Assembly (NCBI RefSeq): GCF_003205195.1
Contig: NZ_QJRY01000002.1
Span: forward strand, 558,001-622,000
Reading direction: 5' to 3'
Origin: Peteryoungia wuzhouensis
GTDB taxonomy: Bacteria > Pseudomonadota > Alphaproteobacteria > Rhizobiales > Rhizobiaceae
DNA: 64,000 nucleotides
Every line of letters starts with the position of its first letter. Position 1 is the first letter of the stretch. A program made the position numbers and the translations under genes. Below the pieces are notes generated by a model. The model ran no database searches and was not told the DNA's origin. It saw nothing but the letters and a program-made list of their open reading frames with translations. Below are positions 57,921 to 64,000 of this stretch, piece by piece.

Positions 57921-57949
57921 AACCCATCCCTGCAAGGGGGTGGGTTTTT
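57921..57949 (+). terminator. Terminator after rplY
   Basis: AACCCATCCC (57921-57930) pairs with GGGGTGGGTT (57937-57946) with a short loop, followed by a T-run. It lies 25 bases after the rplY stop and shows that the next gene is a separate transcript. Confidence 0.85.
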
Positions 57950-58099
57950 CATTGGTTTCTTTTGAAACCAAGGAAAATGTCACAACTTTCCTTAGTCAGA
58001 TTTAAACGGTTTCATGCAACCGTGCGCATTCAATCTCTGCGCGTGGGAGCCTGTCATGAGCATGTCGCAACGTCGTTTCGCGGTTGAGTCTGGATCGCG

Positions 58100-60478
58100 A
58101 TGACCCGTTCGGTCGAAAGCCGCTTCCTGGCGATCGTCGCGACCACGATCTTCATTCTGGTCGTTCCGCTCTTCGGTCTGTTTCTGTCGCTGGCGACTGA
58201 TCGCGCGTCGCGCGAACTGCAGCAGAATCTCGACGTCGTGATTGCCGCCAATGCCCAGGCCCTGGCCAAGCCGCTCTGGGACTTCGACCGCGAAAGCGTC
58301 GAGCAGATCACCGCCACCATCGTCTCCAACGGCATGATCAGCCGGGTCACCGTCAAGGACCTGTCCGGCGACATCGCGGTTTCCATGCCGGCGCTACCGA
58401 AGTGGCCGAAGAACGGGCTGGAGAGCATCAGCCGCGAAATCTACTACCGCGCGATGGAGGGGCCGAAGCTCGTCGGCACGATCACGCTCTACTACAGCCG
58501 CATAGGCATGTTCTCCTCCCTGCGTCAGGCCGAGGTTCTGCTGATCGGCATCTTCATGCTGGCCGTCATCGGCGTGGTGGGCGCGGCCGTCATCGGCAAC
58601 CGGATCATGGTGATGAAGCCGCTCCTGAAGCTGACCGCCGCCATCGAAGCCACCCGTCAGCTCGGCTCCCGCCATCACGTCGACTGGCAGTCGAACGACG
58701 AAATCGGCCGCCTCGCCCGCAGCTTCAATGCCATGCAGATCAAGCTGGAGCGGGAAGAGAGCGAACTCAAGCTTGCCCATCGCCGCTCCACCGACATCTA
58801 CAACACAACCCCGGCCATGTTGTTCTCGCTCGACGAGGAGGACCGCATCACCGGCGTCAGCGATTACTGGCTTCTGGCGACCGGCTACAAACGTCACGAG
58901 ATCGTCGGCCGCCGCTTCATCGAACTGGTGCCTCCCGCCGCCCAGGACGCCTATACCGATCGCAAGAAGACCCGCTCGATTGCCGGCGTGCAGGAAGCAA
59001 CGACCCAGTTCGTTTGCGAAGACGGCCGCATCATGGACGTCCTCATTGCCGAATCCAGCCGCGAGTCCGAAGGCGAGACCGAGGCTTTGTCGCTCAGCGT
59101 CATGACCGACGTGACAGCGCTGAAGCAATCGGAAGAGCGCAACCACCGCCAGGCCATCACCGACCATCTGACGGGCCTCAGCAACCGGCAGGGCTTTGAA
59201 ATCGCGCTTGACCGAGAAATCCGCGCGACGGATTTGGCGGGCGAGGAACTGGCCTGCATCTTCGTCGACCTCGACCGCTTCAAGTGGATCAACGACAATC
59301 TCGGCCACCAGGCCGGCGACCAGGTGCTCTGCGCCTTTGTCGAGCACATGAACGCTCTCCTTCCGCAAGGCGCGACCGCCGCCCGTCTCGGCGGTGATGA
59401 ATTTGCCATCCTCGTGCGCGCCAGACACGTCGAGTCCCTCGCCCAGGATCTCAGCGGCAGGCTCTGCGACGTCTTCGGCGATCCGATGGTCATCGAGGGC
59501 GCCAGCGTCCGGCTCAGCGCCAGCATCGGCATCGCGCTCTACCCGCGCCACGCCTGCAATGCGGCCGAGCTGCTGCAAAAGTCCGATATGGCGATGTACA
59601 GCAAGAAGCGCGACGGCAAGAACGGTGCCCAGTTCTACGATCCGCAGCTCCAGGACCACACCCGCCAGCGCGCCGAGATCGAGCACGATATCGAAGAGGG
59701 CCTCGCCCAGGGCTGGTTCGATGCCTTCTTCCAGCCCATCGTGCAGGTCGAGACCGGCCGTGTCGTCGGATACGAGGCCCTGATGCGCCTCGTCCATCCG
59801 GAACATGGCATCATGCCCCCTGCCCCGCTGATCGCTGTTGCCGAGGAAACCGGCGCGATCACCCGGCTTGGTGGCCAGATCCTCGAAAAGGCACTCGCCA
59901 ATCTCGCCCGCCTCAGCGACGCGTCCGGCAACCATGACGCCTATCTCGCCGTCAACTTCTCGCCGCTGCAGTTCGACCCCTCGCTGCCCGTGCGCCTCGC
60001 AGCCCTCACGACCGAATACGGCATCGCGCCAAAGCGGATCGTGATCGAGATCACCGAGGCGACGCTGCTGCATGACAACCCGCAGATCCGCACCATCCTC
60101 GACGAATTCAATCGCTACGGCTATCGCCTCGCGCTTGATGATTTCGGCACGGGTTATTCCTCGCTCAGCTACCTGAACCGTTTTCCCGTCGACATCGTGA
60201 AGATCGACCAGTCCTTCATCCGCGCGCTCGCCGACGAGAACCCCGAACTGCGCCACAAGAGCCGCATGCTCGTCGAAGGCATCACCGCCATCTCGCACAA
60301 GATGGAATGCACCGTCGTCGCCGAAGGCATCGAAACGGAAGAACAGCGCCGGATCCTGGCAGATTTCGGCGTCGATTACGGCCAGGGTTATTTCTTCGCC
60401 CGCCCCCAGGCCGTTGCCACACTGATCGATGAAAGCAGGATGCCGCAAACCCGCAGTTTGAAGGTATCGGCACGCTGA
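58100..60478 (+). CDS. PAS-GGDEF-EAL cyclic-di-GMP regulator with periplasmic sensor
   Basis: A 792-residue protein. TM1 (about 8-30), a periplasmic domain (about 31-150), TM2 (about 155-178), a HAMP segment, a PAS domain (about 235-345), a GGDEF domain with an intact ARLGGDEF (about 365-520) and an EAL domain with EALMRL and DDFGTGYSSL (about 535-785). It looks bifunctional. The periplasmic domain faces the solute-binding protein encoded 23 bases downstream, which could be its partner. It lies between rplY and pth, normally adjacent genes. Confidence 0.9.
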   Translation: MTRSVESRFLAIVATTIFILVVPLFGLFLSLATDRASRELQQNLDVVIAANAQALAKPLWDFDRESVEQITATIVSNGMISRVTVKDLSGDIAVSMPALPKWPKNGLESISREIYYRAMEGPKLVGTITLYYSRIGMFSSLRQAEVLLIGIFMLAVIGVVGAAVIGNRIMVMKPLLKLTAAIEATRQLGSRHHVDWQSNDEIGRLARSFNAMQIKLEREESELKLAHRRSTDIYNTTPAMLFSLDEEDRITGVSDYWLLATGYKRHEIVGRRFIELVPPAAQDAYTDRKKTRSIAGVQEATTQFVCEDGRIMDVLIAESSRESEGETEALSLSVMTDVTALKQSEERNHRQAITDHLTGLSNRQGFEIALDREIRATDLAGEELACIFVDLDRFKWINDNLGHQAGDQVLCAFVEHMNALLPQGATAARLGGDEFAILVRARHVESLAQDLSGRLCDVFGDPMVIEGASVRLSASIGIALYPRHACNAAELLQKSDMAMYSKKRDGKNGAQFYDPQLQDHTRQRAEIEHDIEEGLAQGWFDAFFQPIVQVETGRVVGYEALMRLVHPEHGIMPPAPLIAVAEETGAITRLGGQILEKALANLARLSDASGNHDAYLAVNFSPLQFDPSLPVRLAALTTEYGIAPKRIVIEITEATLLHDNPQIRTILDEFNRYGYRLALDDFGTGYSSLSYLNRFPVDIVKIDQSFIRALADENPELRHKSRMLVEGITAISHKMECTVVAEGIETEEQRRILADFGVDYGQGYFFARPQAVATLIDESRMPQTRSLKVSAR

Positions 60479-60501
60479 ACGCCGCCAAGGAGGGAACCGC
60501 C

Positions 60502-61242
60502 ATGAAAATGCTCGCTGTCCTGTTGTCCCTTGTGGCCGCGCCGGTCGCCGCCGCAGAAGCCGTTCATTTCACCACGGAAGACTACCCGCCCTACAATTTC
60601 CGCGAGGGTGATCAGATCAAGGGCGCTGGTTATGACCAGATCCTCCTGATGATGAAACAGATCGGCGTTCCCTATTCCATCGACATGATGCCCTGGGCGC
60701 GCGCGATCGCACTGGCCGAGACCACTCCCCTTCATTGCGTCTTCACCACCGCCCACATCCCCGAACGGGACGGCCGTTTCGTCTGGATCGAACCTCTCGC
60801 CATCGGCCGCAATCTGATGATCGGCCGCAAGGGCGGCGGCGTCGATGTGAAGAATGTCGAGGAAGCCAAGGCCTACACCGTCGGCACGCAGCGCGACGAC
60901 TACACGGAAACCCTTCTCGAAGAACTCGGTTTTGCCAAGATCGACCTGGCGAGCGACATCAAACTCAACTTGAAGAAGCTCCAGAGCGGCCGCATCGACC
61001 TGATGCCGCTGGACGAACAGCATTACGTCGTCCTGGAGAAGGCCGGGGAACCGATCGAGTTCAAGTTCATCTTCACCGAGCAGAAGTTTTCGCTCGCCTG
61101 CCATCCCGATTTTCCCGAGGACCTGCGGCTGAGAATGCAGGCCGCCCTCGATGCCCTGATCGCTGACGGCACCCAGGCAAAGATCCTCGCGAGCTACGGC
61201 CTCGACAAGGCAAAACTGCCGGAACAGGCCGCCAAGCCTTGA
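60502..61242 (+). CDS. Periplasmic solute-binding protein (SBP_bac_3-like)
   Basis: A 246-residue periplasmic protein. A signal peptide (MLAVLLSLVAAPVAAAEA) is followed by a two-lobed type II binding fold of the SBP_bac_3 family, with TTEDYPPYNF (the usual amino-acid ligand region) and HCVFTTAHIPERDGRFVW. No ABC permease or ATPase gene is adjacent. The gene begins 23 bases after the GGDEF-EAL gene, so it probably presents a ligand to that sensor rather than serving transport. The ligand is unknown. Confidence 0.85.
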   Translation: MKMLAVLLSLVAAPVAAAEAVHFTTEDYPPYNFREGDQIKGAGYDQILLMMKQIGVPYSIDMMPWARAIALAETTPLHCVFTTAHIPERDGRFVWIEPLAIGRNLMIGRKGGGVDVKNVEEAKAYTVGTQRDDYTETLLEELGFAKIDLASDIKLNLKKLQSGRIDLMPLDEQHYVVLEKAGEPIEFKFIFTEQKFSLACHPDFPEDLRLRMQAALDALIADGTQAKILASYGLDKAKLPEQAAKP

Positions 61243-61296
61243 CATCGGCCTCGTTTCGCGGTGGGGAAGGCCCAGGTCTGAGAAACGGGACAAACG

Positions 61297-62028
61297 ATGA
61301 TCATCCTGGCAGGGCTCGGCAATCCCGGGTCGAAATACGAGCGCAACCGCCACAATATCGGCTTCATGGCCGTGGACACCATCAAGCAGCGCCACGGCTT
61401 TTCGCCTTGGGCGAAAAAGTTCAAGGCGGAGATTTCCGAAGGCACGATCGCCGGTGAAAAGGTGCTGCTGATCAAGCCTCAGACCTTCATGAACCTGTCG
61501 GGCGAAAGCGTCGGCGAGGCCATGCGCTTCTACAAGCTCGGCCCGGAAGCGATCACCGCAATCTATGACGAACTCGATCTGCTCCCCGGCAAGGCCCGCA
61601 TCAAGACCGGCGGCGGCCATGGCGGCCACAACGGCATCAAATCGCTCGACGCCCATTGCGGCCAGAATTATCGGCGCCTGCGCCTCGGCATCGGCCATCC
61701 CGGCGACAAGTCGCGCGTCCAGGGCCATGTGCTTGGCGACTTCGGCAAGCTCGACGCCGAATGGCTCGATCCGCTGCTCGAAGCGCTCGCCGACAATGCC
61801 GACATGCTGGTGAAGGGCGAGGAGTCGCAACTCCTCAACAAGCTGGCGCTCGCCACCGGCTCAAAGCCCGATGACGACAAGCCAGCCAAGGCGCCCAAGC
61901 CCACCAAACCCGCAGGCCAGTCCCACATCCGCCAGGCGCGCGGCAACATGCAGCAGCCGAAGAAACTGCCGGAAACGGGGCCGATGGCGGATATGCTGAA
62001 GAAGCTGTTCGGGCCGAAGGAGGATTGA
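61297..62028 (+). CDS. pth: Peptidyl-tRNA hydrolase
   Basis: A 243-residue enzyme that releases peptidyl-tRNAs after abortive translation. [22 protein letters not shown] contains the catalytic His and the key Asn residues; [22 protein letters not shown] and [12 protein letters not shown] complete the active site. The C-terminal tail (about 195-243) is Lys/Pro/Ala-rich and longer than in E. coli. It has no obvious operon with rplY, from which it is separated by 3.4 kb. Confidence 0.97.
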   Translation: MIILAGLGNPGSKYERNRHNIGFMAVDTIKQRHGFSPWAKKFKAEISEGTIAGEKVLLIKPQTFMNLSGESVGEAMRFYKLGPEAITAIYDELDLLPGKARIKTGGGHGGHNGIKSLDAHCGQNYRRLRLGIGHPGDKSRVQGHVLGDFGKLDAEWLDPLLEALADNADMLVKGEESQLLNKLALATGSKPDDDKPAKAPKPTKPAGQSHIRQARGNMQQPKKLPETGPMADMLKKLFGPKED

Positions 62029-62060
62029 AGGCGGTGCTTGCCCGGCGCTGACCCTCAGCC

Positions 62061-62663
62061 TCAGGGGCGCGCCAGCAAACCGTCCACCAGCAGGCGAAAC
62101 GCGTCCTGCGCCTTCGGCAGCACCGTCTCCGGCTCGTCGCTTGCCGCAATCCACATCGCCGCATTGAGCGCTGCCCCACTGATCAGGCGCGCAGCCGCTT
62201 CCGCATCCACCGGTTTCAGGATTCCATCCGCCTGAAGCTGCTCGATTGCCTGCCGCGTCACCTTCAGGCAGCTGTTCTGGCTCGGCCATTGTGAGGGATC
62301 GCCGAGCACCGCCGGACCGTCCAGCAGCACGATGCGCTGCACCTCCGGATCGAGTGCCATCTCGATATAGGCGGCCCCCTCGGCCAGCAGCGCTTCCCAC
62401 CCCTCGCCAGCCGCAGCGGCCCGCGCCTTGGCACGCTCGGCCATTGCTGTATCGATCTGATTGACAACGGCGGCAAACAGCCCACGCTTGTCGCCGAAAT
62501 TGTGGTAGAGCGCCCCGCGCGTGAGGCCGGCTTCCGCTGTGAGCGCATCCATGGACGCAGCCGCATAGCCGTTTTCGGCAAAGGCTTTGCGCGCAGCTGC
62601 GATCAGCTTGCCACGATTTTCCTCCATGCTTTCCGAGCGACTACGTTTCAAGGCATCCCCCAT
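62061..62663 (-). CDS. TetR-family repressor
   Basis: A 200-residue repressor. The N-terminal HTH (RGKLIAAARKAFAENGYAAASMDALTAEAGLTRGALYHNFGDKRGLF) is a typical TetR domain, and the C-terminal helical ligand domain (about 60-195) resembles the TetR_C group. ATG 62663 lies six bases from the first of three palindromic operators; an alternative start is ATG 62627. It is divergent from ridA and should repress both itself and ridA. Confidence 0.88.
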   Translation of the reverse strand: MGDALKRSRSESMEENRGKLIAAARKAFAENGYAAASMDALTAEAGLTRGALYHNFGDKRGLFAAVVNQIDTAMAERAKARAAAAGEGWEALLAEGAAYIEMALDPEVQRIVLLDGPAVLGDPSQWPSQNSCLKVTRQAIEQLQADGILKPVDAEAAARLISGAALNAAMWIAASDEPETVLPKAQDAFRLLVDGLLARP

Positions 62664-62669
62664 AATTCA

Positions 62670-62735
62670 CATACGCGGCGTATGTGAGATTGACATACGA
62701 CTCGTATGCGAATAATTCTACATACGCACCGTATA
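62670..62735. promoter_or_regulatory. Three tandem TetR operators
   Basis: Three palindromes of the form CATACG-N3-CGTATG: 62670-62684 (perfect), 62694-62708 (perfect) and 62721-62735 (last base mismatched). Centres are 24 and 27 bases apart. They fill the divergent promoter between tetR and ridA, so they would bind two or three TetR dimers cooperatively. Confidence 0.88.
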
Positions 62736-62817
62736 TGAAATATTTGCAGATCCGCCAAGCGGCACGTCACCGACCCGACATCCGGGCGGAACGAGATCGC
62801 ATGCCGAAAGGACACCC

Positions 62818-63210
62818 ATGACCAGACCGCAGCCCGTCTTCCCTGCAAACCGCCACGCCCTTTACGAAGAGCACGGCTATTCCGCAGCAATCCGCACCGG
62901 CGACCTCCTCTTCGTCTCCGGCCAGGTCGGCAGCCGCCCTGACGGCTCGCCAGAGCCCGACTTCGAAACCCAGGTGCGCCTCGCCTTCTCCAATCTCGAA
63001 GCCACCCTTGCCGCCGCAGGCTGCACCCTTGCCGATCTCGTCGACGTCACCAGTTTTCACACCGACCCGGAAAATCAGTTCGGGACGATCATGAAGGTCA
63101 AGTCGGAGATCTTCCCCGCCCCGCCTTACCCCAACTGGACGGCAATCGGCGTCAACTGGCTCGCCGGCTTCGATTTTGAAATCAAGGTGATCGCGCGCAT
63201 CCCGGCCTGA
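62818..63210 (+). CDS. RidA-family protein
   Basis: A 130-residue protein of the RidA/YjgF/YER057c superfamily, which hydrolyses reactive enamine/imine intermediates made by PLP enzymes. The fold features SGQVGSRPDGSP, FETQVRLAFSNLEATLAAAG and the C-terminal PYPNWTAIGV. The canonical RidA Arg105 is not clear, so it may belong to a subgroup (Rid1-7) with a different role. AAAGGACACCC precedes the ATG. It is regulated by the TetR gene opposite through three operators. Confidence 0.85.
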   Translation: MTRPQPVFPANRHALYEEHGYSAAIRTGDLLFVSGQVGSRPDGSPEPDFETQVRLAFSNLEATLAAAGCTLADLVDVTSFHTDPENQFGTIMKVKSEIFPAPPYPNWTAIGVNWLAGFDFEIKVIARIPA

Positions 63211-63232
63211 TCCTGCGACATCACGGGCTGCT

Positions 63233-63655
63233 TCATTCGCCGCGACGGGATGCCAACGCCGTCTTGAGCGTCTGTGGCGCATGCGTTTCGAACCATTGTA
63301 GCAACTCCGGGACCCTGACCGCCTCTGACGTTCCGGGTCTCGCACCACATAATTCAGCACATGCAGCCGCCATCGCCTGAAGCACGCGCGCGGTCTCCGG
63401 CACATATGCAAGGTCATCCGCCGCGTCGTGTCTTTGGCGGATGATGGCGTAGCGCATGGTTTCTGGATAGGTCCATGCGCTGGTGAGCACGTCCTGCGCA
63501 CTGACCGTCTGACCATTCACGTCCGTCGCGGCATCGCGATCACGCTCGCCATAACCGAGAGCTTCCACCTGTTCGCAAAAGTCGATCGCCGCATTCATCA
63601 TGCGGCGGACCGAGTTCCAATCTGTTTGTCGGGACAGGTCGGACACGCCGCTCAC
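63233..63655 (-). CDS. Hypothetical protein coupled to ClpS2
   Basis: A 140-residue soluble helical protein. No family recognised. It starts at GTG 63655 within the clpS2 stop codon (GTGA overlap), so it is translated with clpS2; the longer frame from 63751 overlaps clpS2 and is rejected. Its last part has ELLQWFETHAPQTLKTALASR. Function is unknown; the coupling suggests a role in N-end rule proteolysis, but that is only an inference. Confidence 0.6.
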   Translation of the reverse strand: MSGVSDLSRQTDWNSVRRMMNAAIDFCEQVEALGYGERDRDAATDVNGQTVSAQDVLTSAWTYPETMRYAIIRQRHDAADDLAYVPETARVLQAMAAACAELCGARPGTSEAVRVPELLQWFETHAPQTLKTALASRRGE

Positions 63656-63960
63656 TCCTCTGGTTCGGCCGTAAACAACAGCGGCATGCCCGCCTCCTTG
63701 GCGAGATCCATCGCCTCGGTGATCTTCGTCTCGGCAATTTCGCGGGTGCACACCACGACCACGGCCGAACCGAAGCGGTGGGCCGTGAGCATGACGCGGT
63801 TTCCCGTCTCCTCGCTCATCCGGAACACCACTTTCAGGACGATGGTGACGAATTCGCGCGGCGTATAGTCGTCATTGTGCAGGATGACCTTGTAGAGCCG
63901 TGGCTTCTCCACCTTCGGCTTCGTGTCGGTCTTGGGCGCCAGCACCGTATCCTTCGCCAT
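63652..63960 (-). CDS. clpS2: ClpS2 adaptor (N-end rule)
   Basis: A 102-residue adaptor that delivers N-degron proteins to ClpAP. The binding loop LHNDDYTPREFV and the region HRFGSAVVVVCTREIAETK, with a hydrophobic pocket for the N-terminal residue, are present. The RLYKVIL start, short N-terminus and MPLLFTAEPEE end match the second paralogue, ClpS2, of Agrobacterium and other rhizobia rather than ClpS1. The gene is at the window edge, and its promoter lies just beyond. Confidence 0.9.
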   Translation of the reverse strand: MAKDTVLAPKTDTKPKVEKPRLYKVILHNDDYTPREFVTIVLKVVFRMSEETGNRVMLTAHRFGSAVVVVCTREIAETKITEAMDLAKEAGMPLLFTAEPEE

Positions 63961-64000
63961 AGATCCTCCGGCAACTTCAGGCCCTCTCCGGGCCGCAACA

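Noticed and set aside
58394..60448. A 684-residue open frame opposite the PAS-GGDEF-EAL gene
   Set aside because: It is antisense to a gene with unmistakable GGDEF and EAL motifs, and its translated sequence is rich in Arg, Gly, Ala and His without a family signature.

Overview
The window reads as chromosomal DNA from a member of the Rhizobiaceae (Rhizobium/Agrobacterium/Sinorhizobium group). The evidence is high GC with strong GC bias at third codon positions, gene families typical of that group (ClpS2, LsrB/VtlR, PetP-PetR, OpgC, BA14K, an LpsB/LpcC-type core glycosyltransferase next to greA), an AbcR-type small RNA beside the LysR regulator gene, and a GTTC-N7-GTTC LexA box of the alphaproteobacterial type. 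No rRNA or tRNA gene, insertion sequence, integrase, phage module or CRISPR array was seen. Most of the window is core chromosome with short accessory cassettes.

Layout. 1-5.0 kb: the 3' end of a zinc alcohol dehydrogenase, an amidase and a Cache/HAMP chemoreceptor. 5.2-7.5 kb: three apparently accessory genes (unknown, 2H phosphoesterase, PAP2 phosphatase). 7.8-11.8 kb: carB followed by a tight DUF4258-DUF2283 pair. 11.9-14.9 kb: an ArsR-SRPBCC-SRPBCC operon and an MFS exporter. 14.9-17.6 kb: a LexA-boxed operon of a radical SAM protein and a DUF4130-UdgX fusion. 17.9-21.6 kb: greA, lpsB, a GT25 glycosyltransferase, an unknown gene and lrp. 21.8-24.4 kb: trxB, lsrB/vtlR, an AbcR sRNA and a small ArsR gene. 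24.4-28.5 kb: an old yellow enzyme, a short-chain dehydrogenase/epimerase with a divergent LysR gene, and a DUF2188 gene.

28.5-34.5 kb: ChaA-type antiporter, OpgC, a PQQ sugar dehydrogenase, a PIN/Phd toxin-antitoxin pair and an aspartate aminotransferase. 34.7-38.8 kb: sulfide:quinone reductase, a cold-shock gene with a long leader, a BA14K protein and an MBL hydrolase. 38.8-44.4 kb: petP-petR-sensor kinase, then ybjN-proC-csaA and ubiK. 44.6-50.6 kb: lgt, a MidA-type methyltransferase, pgeF, an M24 peptidase, a lipoprotein and prs. 50.7-54.8 kb: an unknown regulator and an aldehyde dehydrogenase module with a regulator that lacks an AAA+ domain. 54.9-64.0 kb: two GGDEF-EAL proteins around rplY, a solute-binding protein, pth, a TetR-RidA pair with three tandem operators, and clpS2.

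The most interesting items are: (1) the radical SAM plus UdgX-fusion operon, whose promoter -10 element sits inside a LexA box and whose mRNA is probably almost leaderless, making it a candidate SOS-controlled DNA repair or modification system; (2) the AbcR sRNA next to its presumed LysR activator; (3) several leader hairpins (greA, carB) that look like attenuators; (4) an unassigned structured intergenic region at 43.86-43.97 kb; and (5) a GGDEF-EAL protein plus solute-binding protein placed between rplY and pth, which are usually adjacent.
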